From contig DASYUL010000019.1 of the NCBI GenBank assembly GCA_036001245.1, positions 39,166 to 103,165 of the forward strand: DNA of 64,000 nt. Direction: 5' to 3'. The position numbers were made by a program, and so were the translations under genes. This stretch comes from Gp7-AA6 sp036001245. Lineage in GTDB: Bacteria; Acidobacteriota; Thermoanaerobaculia; UBA5066; Gp7-AA6. The notes beneath the pieces are model-generated. The model made no database searches. It had not been told where the DNA came from and saw only the letters and a list, made by a program, of their open reading frames with translations. Below are positions 8,785-16,770 of the stretch, in pieces (the first letter of the stretch is position 1; each line of letters starts with the position of its first letter).

Positions 8785-9281
8785 GCGCGATGGCTCCAGA
8801 GACGCTCTCGCTTCCGGAGAAACTCTCGCTGACGCTCCTGTGCATCGAGGACATGCTCAACACGTCATCGGCGAGCGAGTCCTCCTTCACGACCGAGCCG
8901 GTGTATACACTTCAGGAGATCGCTTCGCCAGCCCTTCGAGTGTTCTGTGAGAAGTGTCCACGGTCTCATCTGCTGATCACTGTTGAGCAGAGCTTGGGCC
9001 TCTCCAGCGAAGACGTTTTTTCGATTCCGCCCGAGTTCGCGATCGTTCTCAGCGTTTTCGGTCACACGCGAGAGCAGACATCCGATCTCTTGGGACGTCG
9101 GGAGATCACCCGTCTCGCGCCAGGACAGACTGCGAGTCGAATCTTGAAAGCAGCCGCGTCGTCTGTCGGGCGGAAGGCTCCTGCACTCTCTGCGAGGGTC
9201 GGCCGAAACGAGCCCTGCCCGTGCGGCTCCGGGAAGAAGTTCAAGAAATGCCACGCGCGAGAAGGAGGAAAAGCCCAATGA
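8781..9281 (+). CDS. SEC-C motif protein
   Basis: A 166-residue protein ending in a SEC-C zinc-binding motif, PCPCGSGKKFKKCH, near residues 148-161. In SecA and many unrelated proteins this motif binds zinc and mediates protein contact. The N-terminal 140 residues are not recognised. It is coupled to both neighbours by start/stop overlap. Stand-alone SEC-C proteins occur in mobile elements, but its function here is unknown. Confidence 0.65.
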   Translation: MSAMAPETLSLPEKLSLTLLCIEDMLNTSSASESSFTTEPVYTLQEIASPALRVFCEKCPRSHLLITVEQSLGLSSEDVFSIPPEFAIVLSVFGHTREQTSDLLGRREITRLAPGQTASRILKAAASSVGRKAPALSARVGRNEPCPCGSGKKFKKCHAREGGKAQ

Positions 9282-9862
9282 AGAGATCCGACTACCTTAC
9301 AGGCGCCATCACGGAGGCAGGACTGACCGGCGACGAGCGGAGCATGCTCAAGAAAACCGGGATTCCGTTGGCGGAGTACCTCCAGGCAAAGCGGAACGTC
9401 CGAGCGTACCGGGAGGGTAAGGGACTGAAAGCGGCAGCGGGTGGTATCGCCAGCATAACGCTCTCGGAGTTCGAGGAGAGGTTCCTCGCGCGGAATCCGT
9501 ACCTTTCCCGGGAGCGATACTTGGAAATGAAGAAGGAGGACGCGATCCCGCCAGAGCATCGCGAATCGGTTCGCGAAATGGAGCTCACGGCGAAGTCGGG
9601 GATCATCCTCGACGACGTCGAACGTAGGATCGCGCAGCACGTGCCCGGCGGGCTCGAGGCTTACATAGCTGGAGTGCAGCGCGAGAAAGAGCGCGAGAAG
9701 AAAGCGGCCGATCGAAAGGCGCGGATCGAGTCGAGCCCTGACCTCACCCCGACGGACCGGGAGTTTCTGCTCCGGCGCCCGGATATGGACCTCGACGCAT
9801 TCCTGAAGATCGCTGCGGAGGAGAAAAGAATGTACAAGCCTCGCAGCACGTTCGGCTCGTAG
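9278..9862 (+). CDS. Hypothetical helical protein upstream of terminase
   Basis: A 194-residue protein starting at ATG 9278 behind GAAGGAGGAA. It is charged and helical, with the recurring motif LT..ER..L..PD or similar (SPDLTPTDREFLLRRPDMD, FEERFLARNPYLS), suggesting short helical repeats. No Cys, signal peptide or membrane segment. By position just before the terminase pair it could be a scaffold or packaging factor (inference). Confidence 0.5.
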   Translation: MKRSDYLTGAITEAGLTGDERSMLKKTGIPLAEYLQAKRNVRAYREGKGLKAAAGGIASITLSEFEERFLARNPYLSRERYLEMKKEDAIPPEHRESVREMELTAKSGIILDDVERRIAQHVPGGLEAYIAGVQREKEREKKAADRKARIESSPDLTPTDREFLLRRPDMDLDAFLKIAAEEKRMYKPRSTFGS

Positions 9863-9871
9863 GCGACAACT

Positions 9872-10342
9872 GTGGGCCGAGCCTGCACCGTTTGCCTAAG
9901 CCCGGATCGTGACGCGATCGATGTTGCGCTACTCGAACGTCAACCGGACGCACGACTCGCCCGGAAATACGGAGTTTCACGATTCGCCGTTCAGAGGCAC
10001 AGCCGCGCGCATATCGCGCCGGCGCTTGCGCTAGCCGCACAGGAGCGAGAAGTGCTTCGGAGCGACGACTTGTTGGAGAAGCTGGAGGGACTCGGCCGCG
10101 TGACGAAGGAGATTCTTCAGGAGGCCCGGGAGGCAAAGAATTCCGGAATCGCGTTGAAGGCGATCGGGCGAGCGGAGAGTCAGCTCGAGTTGCAAGCCCG
10201 TCTCTTGGGGCAGCTCCGCGATCGCTCGGTGAATGTAGTGAATTTCAATCTCGACCCTGAGACCGGGAAGCGCATCGCTGAAACCTTCCTCGCGCGACAA
10301 ACGCCGCCGGCACTCAGGCTCGTGAAGAAAACCGAGCCGTGA
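9872..10342 (+). CDS. Terminase small subunit-like protein
   Basis: A 156-residue protein from GTG 9872. CTVCLSPDRDAID is a short Cys pair, followed by a helix-turn-helix, LARKYGVSRFAVQRHSRAHI (residues 29-48), then a long helix with the motif LQARLLGQL. This arrangement is common in genes directly upstream of large terminases, where the product recognises the packaging site. Its stop overlaps the next GTG (GTGA). The role is inferred from fold and context. Confidence 0.65.
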   Translation: MGRACTVCLSPDRDAIDVALLERQPDARLARKYGVSRFAVQRHSRAHIAPALALAAQEREVLRSDDLLEKLEGLGRVTKEILQEAREAKNSGIALKAIGRAESQLELQARLLGQLRDRSVNVVNFNLDPETGKRIAETFLARQTPPALRLVKKTEP

Positions 10343-11736
10343 GCGCGGAGCTACTTGGCCTGGCGGCTCAGGACCTGGCGTGCTACTCGACGCTCCTCTG
10401 GCCGTCCTTCGAATTGGCGCGGCACACCGATGTTCTTGTTTCGGAACTCGAGGCGGTGGAGCGCGGTGAAGTCACGCGCCTGCTCGTCTCCATGCCGCCG
10501 CAACACGGCAAGTCGCTCGAAACCTCGATCCAATTTCCGAGCTGGTATCTCGGTCGGAATCCGGATCGCGCGGTCGTAGGCGCCTCACACTCGCAGGAGC
10601 TCGCGGACGGATTCGGGCGGCGCGTTCGGAACAACCTTCTCGATCCGCGGCACCGAGCCGTCTTCCCCGGATCTCGCATGTCGGAGGACTCGACCGCGGC
10701 CTCACGTTTCGACCTCAGTTCGGGAGGAAGCTACTTCGCGATCGGCCGCGGCGGCGGGCTCACAGGACGAGGCGCGGATCTCGTCATCATCGACGATCCG
10801 ATCAAAGACCTCGCGGAGGCCTCGTCTGCCGCAGTGCGTCAGGCGCTAAAGGATTGGTATTCCGCCGTCGTCTATACGCGACTGAGACCCGGCGCGGCGA
10901 TCGTCGTCGTCGCGACAAGATGGCATCAGGACGATCTTGCTGGATGGCTTCTCGCCGAGCATCCGGCCGAAGGATGGCGCGTCATCAACCTTCCCGCGAT
11001 CGCAGAGACGGATGGAGCCGACTGGCGGAAAGAGGGTGAGGCGCTTTGGCCGCAGAGATACCCCGTCCCCGCCCTCGAGCGCTACCGCGAGCAGCTCGGC
11101 CCGTGGCTCTTCGCTAGCCTCTACCAAGGCCGGCCCGTCCCACTCGGAGGAGCGATTTTCAAGGCGGAGTGGTTCGGCTCCTACCAAGGCGTCCCCGATA
11201 CTCGCCGCGTCATTCAGGCGTGGGATACCGGATTCAAAACCGGCGGAAATCACGACTACTCGTCATGCGTCACGATCGGTGAGAGTGCTTCCGCGTTCTA
11301 CGTCTTGAACGTGTGGCGCGGCAGGCTCGAGTTTCCCGAATTGAAGCGAAAGATCGCCGACATTGCGGCGGAGTGGAAGCCCGGAGCCGTTCTCGTCGAA
11401 GACAAGGCGTCCGGTCAGTCACTCATTCAGGAACTCAAACGCGAAACACGTCTGCCGATACTGCCAGCAGAGGCGCAGGGGGCGAAGGAGCTCCGGGCGC
11501 AACTCGTGACACCTCTTATCGAGGCCGGAAAGGTTCACCTTCCGACGTCGGCGCCGTGGCGAGCGTCGTTCATCGACGAGCTGATCACGTTCCCGACGGG
11601 CGCGCATGATGATCAAGTGGATGCTTTCGTTCACGGATTGACGTATCTCCGCGCACGCGGCGCCGGCGGGTTCCGGTATGCGTCCTCCGGTGAGGGCTTC
11701 GAGCGCTCGGCGCGTGAGTGGCGCTCCGCCTTTTAG
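10339..11736 (+). CDS. Phage terminase large subunit
   Basis: A 465-residue, full-length packaging motor. The ATPase domain has a deviant Walker A, PPQHGKS (residues 53-59), Walker B LVIIDDP (148-154) and coupling motif ATRWHQDDL (192-200). The RNase H-like nuclease domain has its acidic residues in WDTGFKTG (D296), LVEDKASG (E354/D355) and GAHDDQVDAF (D424, D425, D428). All catalytic positions look intact, so it may be functional. It would cut concatemers and translocate DNA into a procapsid; no procapsid gene is evident in this element. Confidence 0.93.
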   Translation: MSAELLGLAAQDLACYSTLLWPSFELARHTDVLVSELEAVERGEVTRLLVSMPPQHGKSLETSIQFPSWYLGRNPDRAVVGASHSQELADGFGRRVRNNLLDPRHRAVFPGSRMSEDSTAASRFDLSSGGSYFAIGRGGGLTGRGADLVIIDDPIKDLAEASSAAVRQALKDWYSAVVYTRLRPGAAIVVVATRWHQDDLAGWLLAEHPAEGWRVINLPAIAETDGADWRKEGEALWPQRYPVPALERYREQLGPWLFASLYQGRPVPLGGAIFKAEWFGSYQGVPDTRRVIQAWDTGFKTGGNHDYSSCVTIGESASAFYVLNVWRGRLEFPELKRKIADIAAEWKPGAVLVEDKASGQSLIQELKRETRLPILPAEAQGAKELRAQLVTPLIEAGKVHLPTSAPWRASFIDELITFPTGAHDDQVDAFVHGLTYLRARGAGGFRYASSGEGFERSAREWRSAF

Positions 11737-11740
11737 GGCT

Positions 11741-11920
11741 ATGACTACTAACGATCACACGAAGGACCCGCCAACGCGCTCGGAACTTCCCGGTGAGGAG
11801 AACGCCGAAAAGCACGACCCGACGCACGAGCGATGCTCGACGTTTTGGTGCAGCGTCGCGTATGAGCGCTCGCAGGATCGCGAGGCCGACGAGAGTTCCA
11901 GTTGGAGGGGAGCTTTTTGA
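11741..11920 (+). CDS. Small hypothetical protein
   Basis: A 59-residue hydrophilic frame starting 5 bases after the terminase stop. It has two Cys (CSTFWCSV) and no recognisable fold. The close spacing argues for translation, but composition alone does not prove it coding. Confidence 0.35.
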   Translation: MTTNDHTKDPPTRSELPGEENAEKHDPTHERCSTFWCSVAYERSQDREADESSSWRGAF

Positions 11921-11979
11921 AGACGTAGGATCGAATTCGGGCGGCTAGGGCTCGGTTAGCTACCGATCCCGAACCGCGG

Positions 11980-12025
11980 CTCCCTCGCGCCGTCGCCGCC
12001 CGCGCTTTTTCTTTCCGCGAGGGAG
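11980..12025. promoter_or_regulatory. 10-bp inverted repeat upstream of 12045 gene
   Basis: CTCCCTCGCG at 11980-11989 pairs exactly with CGCGAGGGAG at 12016-12025, enclosing a loop with a T-run (gctttttcttt). The right arm precedes the start codon of the next gene by about 20 bases, so the stem could be a terminator-like or translation-controlling structure. Confidence 0.4.
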
Positions 12026-12044
12026 AGAGGGCGAGGGGCTCTCA

Positions 12045-12653
12045 GTGAAGATCGAATTCGGAGGCAGCGACGAGCGAAGAAGTTCCGTCGCGAAGCGGCT
12101 GTCCCAGATGGCGCAGTCCGGGCAACTGCTCGAAATCGACCCGGAGCTTCTCGGTGAAACGCTGATCGGCCTTGCTTACGACTCGTGGGAGAACTTCGAC
12201 GAGCCAGATGGGGGGGACGACTGCGGCAAAGCGGCCCGTGCTGCGTTGGACGAAATCTTTCGTGCGCTGAAGGGTCCTGCTCATTGCATCATGGGTCCCC
12301 CAAACAGTCGCGCGAAGGCGATCCGCGAGAAGTGGGGGCCTGTTGCTCGGGTCCTCAAGGGGCGAATAGCTGACATCTACGTCTCTGCTGCACGCCAAGC
12401 GAAAGGTGCTGGTCGTGACACCAGCGAAGTCCTCGTAGAGCTACTCGACGCGCAGCGGGCCCAGTGGTATCGGAACGGCAACGCATCCCCGCTGAAACTC
12501 CGGGCCGACGCTAGGAAGATCCAGGAGATGGTGTTGTCCGGACTAGGAAGCCGGCGCCCGACGACGTCGCTTCGGACGGTTAGGGCCGCCCTCGGTCTGT
12601 CGCGGAAGAGGAAACGCACGCTCGCAAAACGGCGCCGTAAGTCCCGGACTTAG
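12045..12653 (+). CDS. Hypothetical protein, basic C-terminus
   Basis: A 202-residue protein from GTG 12045, preceded by gggagagagggcgagggg. The N-terminal 160 residues are alpha-helical and mixed in charge. The last 40 are very basic (RKRKRTLAKRRRKSRT), suggesting nucleic acid binding. No family recognised. It follows a structured 120-bp intergenic region and so may begin a new transcription unit after the packaging genes. Confidence 0.55.
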   Translation: MKIEFGGSDERRSSVAKRLSQMAQSGQLLEIDPELLGETLIGLAYDSWENFDEPDGGDDCGKAARAALDEIFRALKGPAHCIMGPPNSRAKAIREKWGPVARVLKGRIADIYVSAARQAKGAGRDTSEVLVELLDAQRAQWYRNGNASPLKLRADARKIQEMVLSGLGSRRPTTSLRTVRAALGLSRKRKRTLAKRRRKSRT

Positions 12654-12715
12654 ACCACCAGAACTTCCGAAAATAACCCCGACACTCTTCTTGGAAGGCA
12701 GGAGGCCTTCTTAAG

Positions 12716-12916
12716 ATGAGTGACGAAGTCCTAACCCTCAAGGAAGCGGCCGACGCAGCACGCCTGAGCGTGGACACCGTCCGCAACTGGGTCCGCTCGG
12801 GGGCTCTTCCGCACTTCCGGGTCCTCAATCGAATCCGGATTTACCGCCGCGATCTCGACGCAATTCTGCACGCGGGCAGTCCGCGCGCACGCGCAGCACA
12901 GGAGAAAAGTGGATGA
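12716..12916 (+). CDS. Excisionase-type helix-turn-helix protein
   Basis: A 66-residue MerR-like/HTH_17 protein: LTLKEAADAARLSVDTVRNW forms the winged helix-turn-helix and YRRDLDAILH the wing and final helix. Such proteins act as recombination directionality factors or small repressors. SD gaggcc lies upstream. Its stop overlaps the next ATG (ATGA). Confidence 0.75.
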   Translation: MSDEVLTLKEAADAARLSVDTVRNWVRSGALPHFRVLNRIRIYRRDLDAILHAGSPRARAAQEKSG

Positions 12917-13158
12917 GACGAGAAAGACGAAGGCCCCGCCGCGTTGCAGTCGCGGAAGGGCCGGGGACGAGAACAGCGAACCGGAAGGATACACCCACGT
13001 GCGAGACCGCGATTTCCCGAACGCTTGGAGCCTTGCGACTTCTCAGCCATCTCCGCGGGCCGGCGGAGCATCGGGCGGCGGTCCTTTCATCTGCTCTTCG
13101 GAGGATCCTCGAGGCGGGCGTGGCGATCGAACAGGAAATCAGAGCGCTCACGACGTGA
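12913..13158 (+). CDS. Small hypothetical protein
   Basis: An 81-residue protein with a basic N-terminus and a helical C-terminal half (AVLSSALRRILEAGVAIEQE). ATGA overlap with the upstream helix-turn-helix gene and GTGA overlap with the next gene support expression. An overlapping frame from 12909 is considered an N-terminal extension by chance. Confidence 0.5.
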   Translation: MRRERRRPRRVAVAEGPGTRTANRKDTPTCETAISRTLGALRLLSHLRGPAEHRAAVLSSALRRILEAGVAIEQEIRALTT

Positions 13159-13520
13159 AAACCCGGGGAAACGCTGTCGATGTCGCCCGACGCCTGTGGC
13201 CTCCGCCTGACCCGGTGAATTCTCAGAAGGTCCAGACAATCTGGAACCTCCGCGGATTGGGCATCGCGCTCCGATCCGCAGCAGGAATCCGCTCAGACAT
13301 CGACGAACTCGCCTTTCGCGACCTTTCTCGACTGACTCGCCTGTCGGACGAGGAGACCGAGCTCGAGGAATGCCTGCGCCGACTGATTCAGCAGCTCAAA
13401 GCTGCCACGAGCGGCGCCGAGCAGGCGCTCGACCTGATCGTCACCGCAAGAAAGGAGATCGACCTCCGCTGGTTCGAGGAGAAGTCTCGCGAGAAAGGGG
13501 CGGGGCGGGAGTGTGGGTGA
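13155..13520 (+). CDS. Hypothetical helical protein
   Basis: A 121-residue protein beginning at GTG 13155, chosen because it overlaps the preceding stop. It is helical, with charged heptad-like stretches (LSDEETELEECLRRLIQQLK). No Cys, signal or membrane segment. It precedes the replication ATPase, overlapping it by 8 bases, and may be a helicase loader or regulator; this is inference from position. Confidence 0.5.
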   Translation: MKTRGNAVDVARRLWPPPDPVNSQKVQTIWNLRGLGIALRSAAGIRSDIDELAFRDLSRLTRLSDEETELEECLRRLIQQLKAATSGAEQALDLIVTARKEIDLRWFEEKSREKGAGRECG

Positions 13521-14682
13521 ACCGAAAACGCTCGACGATTACGGAGACGAGGAGGAGGCGCGACGAGCGCAAGAAGGAAAGAACCGCGAACCAAAGGCGA
13601 AGGTCGCGGCTCGGTGGAATGAGCTCCCGACGCTCGATGACGTCCTGTCCTCGATGGCGCCGCCCGGCGAGCGCCTCGCAACCGGGTTTCTCCCGACGCT
13701 CGACAGGGTTTCCCGCGGGGGCCTTGCGTACGGGTCCGTCTACGTCTTCCTCGGGCCGCCCGGCGCCGGAAAGACGGTTCTTCTCTGCCAGCTCGCGCGA
13801 AGGTTCGCGGAAGAGTACGGCGCGCTCGTCATCTGCTTCTTCTTCGATGAAGGGGCTTGGCAGGCGGCTCTCATGATGACCGAAGGACTCGGGTTCGAAC
13901 GCCGCGAGCTCGAGAACGACTACGAGAGCGTCCGGGCGAAGGTGAAACCCCGAACCGCGCCGCTCGAGATCCGGCTCCCAAGGCCGTCCGACTCGGACAC
14001 CGTGCTCGATTCCGTCGACCGCTGGCTGACCGGCGTCGACGTCACGGAGCGCCGGATCGTCTTTGTGATCGATGGCGTGCAGACCGCTCGGGTGAGCAAA
14101 GACGACCACTGGGCAACCCAGCGAGAACACGTGAACGCAGTGATGTCGAAGGTTCGGGCGCTCGCCCAGCAGTACCGGGCTGTCGCCCTGATCTCCTCGA
14201 AAGCCAACCGCGCGTCTTGGTCGCACAAGAATCCGGCCGACAACCTCGACGCTCTCGCCGGCGGCCTCGGCTCATCCGACATCGAATATCAAAGTGACGC
14301 TCTCTTCTCCCTCTCGGGAGACATGTCCTCGTCGATTTTTCTGCACGTAATTCGGAACCGCCCGGGCGACGGAACTAAACCGAAGATCGCGCTCGGATTC
14401 GACCGGGACCGCGCCAGCTTCAGCGAGACGGATAGCACCATCGCCAGCGAAGAAGCGGAGTACCGAGAGGAGCACCGACGCGAGGCGCAGATGGCCGCGG
14501 TCAAAAAAGACATCCTCCAGTTCCTTCGCAAGAAGCCGCGGCAGACCGGCCGGGTGATCCGGCAGAACGTCCGGGCCCGGCCCGAACTCATCGGAGCCGC
14601 GCTGGACGAACTCGAGGGTGACGGAGAGATACGGGGCGCGAAGGGCTCTAGGAACTCCACCCTCTGGGAAGTGACCGAGTGA
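13513..14682 (+). CDS. RecA-fold replication ATPase (AAA_25/DnaB-C-like)
   Basis: A 389-residue protein. Walker A GPPGAGKT lies at residues 81-88 and Walker B IVFVIDG at 182-188, in a RecA-like core resembling RepA/AAA_25 and DnaB C-terminal ATPases. The last 65 residues (ILQFLRKKPRQTGRVIRQNV and after) look like a winged helix. It is followed within 50-150 bp by repeated GGGAACCACTC sequences, the expected place for an origin recognised by a plasmid- or phage-type initiator. It probably drives replication of the excised element. Confidence 0.75.
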   Translation: MGEPKTLDDYGDEEEARRAQEGKNREPKAKVAARWNELPTLDDVLSSMAPPGERLATGFLPTLDRVSRGGLAYGSVYVFLGPPGAGKTVLLCQLARRFAEEYGALVICFFFDEGAWQAALMMTEGLGFERRELENDYESVRAKVKPRTAPLEIRLPRPSDSDTVLDSVDRWLTGVDVTERRIVFVIDGVQTARVSKDDHWATQREHVNAVMSKVRALAQQYRAVALISSKANRASWSHKNPADNLDALAGGLGSSDIEYQSDALFSLSGDMSSSIFLHVIRNRPGDGTKPKIALGFDRDRASFSETDSTIASEEAEYREEHRREAQMAAVKKDILQFLRKKPRQTGRVIRQNVRARPELIGAALDELEGDGEIRGAKGSRNSTLWEVTE

Positions 14683-14836
14683 GCGGTTCCCGCGCGAATA
14701 GCGCTTTTGAAGACCGCTGCGGTTCCGGTTTGAGTGGTTCCGCTCGAGTGGTTCCCCCTATAGGGGATGGGAACCACTCAGAGGCTTGGAACGGTCCGGT
14801 TCCCGGGAACCACTCGGGAACCACTGGGAACCACTC
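14681..14836. other. Iteron cluster, candidate replication origin of element 1
   Basis: Four direct copies of GGGAACCACT(C) at 14769-14779, 14805-14815, 14816-14825 and 14826-14836, three of them abutting, and two inverted copies (GAGTGGTTCC) at 14732-14741 and 14746-14755. Variants lie near 14681. A 12-bp palindrome CCCCTATAGGGG (14755-14766) sits between the two orientations. The stretch 14683-15027 holds no convincing gene. Iterons just downstream of a replication ATPase are typical of origins. Confidence 0.7.
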
Positions 14837-15027
14837 AAAAGGGGGAAACGAAGGGTCAGGAAACGCACCCCGACCGACCGCTACCGCTCCGCCGAAAAAC
14901 GCCCTGCCTGACCCGCTCGTCGGCGGAAGGGTCCGGTCTTCTTCCTACCGGGCTCTCCTGGCTCGCCGGCGGGCGGTCCTTCTCTCGAACCGTCTGGTCC
15001 GTTCGCGGTGCCTCTGGTGAGCGTCGC

Positions 15028-15255
15028 GTGACAGATTGCGTCGCCTCTCCGGAAGATCTCCTGACCGTTTCCGACGTCGCCGGATGGCTGCGCCTGAAGC
15101 CCGCGGCCGTGCGCGCCCTTGCCCGTAGGAGCGAGATCGGCTTCTACCGCGTAGGGCGAGCCATCCGCTTTCAGCCGGGCGACGTGAAGGCGTTCCTCGA
15201 ACGTCAGCGCCGGCCAGCTCGAGGAGAGCGCGCCTTGCGCGCCGCAGGTTTATGA
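15028..15255 (+). CDS. Second excisionase-type helix-turn-helix protein
   Basis: A 75-residue HTH_17 protein from GTG 15028: LLTVSDVAGWLRLKPAAVRA is the helix-turn-helix, followed by FYRVGRAIRFQPGDVKAFLE, the usual wing. A candidate excisionase or repressor. The reading frame is open further upstream, but that part overlaps the iterons and is not counted. Confidence 0.7.
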   Translation: MTDCVASPEDLLTVSDVAGWLRLKPAAVRALARRSEIGFYRVGRAIRFQPGDVKAFLERQRRPARGERALRAAGL

Positions 15256-15378
15256 GAACTGCGCGTCACCTCACGAAAGGCCTGTCACCGTTGACGATCC
15301 CGGGGTCGATCTCTCCCCTGTTACGGCTGGCGTACGGGAATCCTCGCGTTCCTCCCCTCTCTCGGAGGGTTTCCGCCC

Positions 15379-15849
15379 GTGCCTGACCGCGTCCTGAGGG
15401 CCCGGACCCGCACACCGCGCGAGCGGTTCTTCGTGACCATTGAGGCGGCAGCGAACGTCGTCGCGCCCGAGATCCGTCTCCGCCGTGCGCTCAAGAGTCT
15501 CGGCCGCACCTACGGGCTGCGCTGCAAAGGCGTCAGGCGGGAGTCGCAGGAGCCTCCGACTGTTGCCTCGTCTCCCGCACCGATCGTGTCTCCAGCGGGC
15601 AGCAGCGCAGCGACGTCAACACCGCAGCCGGTTCTCCCGGCGAAGACCCGTCGCCGCCCGATCGGAATGAAGACCGCGCCGGGAGCGATCGCGTGTGACC
15701 AGTGCGGCAGGGAAGGGCTCCGTAAACGGTACGGTCGAACCGCCTTCCATTTCGCCCCGTGCGGCCTGCCTTGCCGCGGTGGATCTATCCCGAGGGAAGA
15801 GCGCCGCGAGCACGCGCCGACGCATCCGGGGAGCTGCTCTTGCTCGTGA
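15379..15849 (+). CDS. Zinc-finger protein, paralogue 1
   Basis: A 156-residue protein. The N-terminal 50 residues are basic and helix-turn-helix-like; a Pro/Ser linker follows; the C-terminus has a Cys/His array CxxC-x18-CxxxC-x20-CxC, with HPGSC placing a His four residues before the last pair. Exactly the same spacing occurs in the proteins at 15846 and 16346, so the three are tandem paralogues. Stop overlaps the next GTG. Likely zinc-binding; a DNA-binding role is inferred. Confidence 0.6.
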   Translation: MPDRVLRARTRTPRERFFVTIEAAANVVAPEIRLRRALKSLGRTYGLRCKGVRRESQEPPTVASSPAPIVSPAGSSAATSTPQPVLPAKTRRRPIGMKTAPGAIACDQCGREGLRKRYGRTAFHFAPCGLPCRGGSIPREERREHAPTHPGSCSCS

Positions 15850-16052
15850 GCGGGCCGCCGATCGGCGTTCCCCGGATTGAACGCTGCGAGACATGCGGAA
15901 GGACGGACGTACTTGTGGCCGCAGGCCGGCTCGCCCCGCACCTGGCGCGGTGTGACGCGATCTGCGCCAATGGTGAGAGATTTCCGGCTGAGCCTCCGAA
16001 GTTCGCCCGGCATGACGAGAACTGCGAACGGTGTCAGCGGAGGCGACGGTGA
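15846..16052 (+). CDS. Zinc-finger protein, paralogue 2
   Basis: A 68-residue protein from GTG 15846, consisting almost only of the finger: CETC, 18 residues, CDAIC, 19 residues, then HDENC and ERC. Start and stop both overlap their neighbours (GTGA). Family unknown; see the paralogues at 15379 and 16346. Confidence 0.6.
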   Translation: MSGPPIGVPRIERCETCGRTDVLVAAGRLAPHLARCDAICANGERFPAEPPKFARHDENCERCQRRRR

Positions 16053-16342
16053 TTCGACGGAAGCGGCCGGTCACGGCGTACCGACCCTCAGTCGTGGATT
16101 CGTACGTGCCGAAGGACCTCGCGACGAAGACATTCGCGAGCTCGTCCGGCGCGACCGATCTTCACGGGTACACGTGGCGGGAACAGTTCTGGTTCGTGCC
16201 GGACCGCGACCTGAATGGCCGTTGCGTGTGGACCGTCGTCGATCCTGAGTCGGGTCGCGTCGTCACCTGGCACTGCTCGCTGACGATCGCGCTTTTGCGG
16301 GCCTCCCGACTCGTCACATCGCGTACCGCGGGGAACTCCTGA
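16049..16342 (+). CDS. Hypothetical protein between zinc-finger paralogues
   Basis: A 97-residue protein from GTG 16049, overlapping the preceding stop. It contains a beta-rich aromatic stretch (YTWREQFWFVPDRDLNGRCV) and a single Trp-His-Cys segment (TWHCS). No family recognised. Confidence 0.5.
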   Translation: MIRRKRPVTAYRPSVVDSYVPKDLATKTFASSSGATDLHGYTWREQFWFVPDRDLNGRCVWTVVDPESGRVVTWHCSLTIALLRASRLVTSRTAGNS

Positions 16343-16345
16343 GCG

Positions 16346-16573
16346 ATGCCTAACGCGAACGCGAACCGGAAGGCAACGTGCGCCGCGTGCGGGGCGCGGC
16401 TGCCGATGTCACGCGCCGGGTTATTGCGCGCTCACCTCGCGGGCTGTCGTCTCCCGTGCTCAGGCGGCGAGCCGTTCCCCTTGCAGAAGCTCCGCGATTA
16501 CGAGGGGCGGTCGCATCCGCTCTCCTGCAGGTGCCAACGCGAAGCGGCGCGAATCGCCGGGAGGAATTCGTGA
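16346..16573 (+). CDS. Zinc-finger protein, paralogue 3
   Basis: A 75-residue protein with CAACG, 18 residues, CRLPC, 22 residues and SHPLSCRC: the same array as its two neighbours. AHLAGC before the second pair parallels PHLARC in paralogue 2. Stop overlaps the next GTG (GTGA). Confidence 0.6.
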   Translation: MPNANANRKATCAACGARLPMSRAGLLRAHLAGCRLPCSGGEPFPLQKLRDYEGRSHPLSCRCQREAARIAGRNS

Positions 16574-16770
16574 GCGTCGCGTCGGCCGCTGAGCGCGATC
16601 GGCATTTGCTAACCCTTCGGAAGATGCTCAGTTACCGCCGGACTGAAATCGGCCGAAGGTTTCACTTGGGCAAGGAAGCCTTTCTCCAGCTGCAGGAGGC
16701 CGACGCTCTGGAGTGGGCGCTCGAGATTCTCAACGTCCGGACTTCAACAGTTGAAAAGGAGAAGAGATGA
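16570..16770 (+). CDS. Small hypothetical protein
   Basis: A 66-residue helical protein from GTG 16570 with heptad-like spacing (LHL..LRKML, FLQLQEADALEWALEIL). Coupled to both neighbours by start/stop overlap. No family recognised. Confidence 0.5.
   Translation: MSVASAAERDRHLLTLRKMLSYRRTEIGRRFHLGKEAFLQLQEADALEWALEILNVRTSTVEKEKR

Noticed and set aside
12909..13154. N-terminal extension of the 13155 gene from 12909
   Set aside because: The coupled frame 12913-13158 fits the GTGA pattern on both sides and better explains this DNA.
14767..15027. Coding start of the second excisionase gene at 14767
   Set aside because: The extra region is iteron DNA, and the helix-turn-helix domain begins after GTG 15028.
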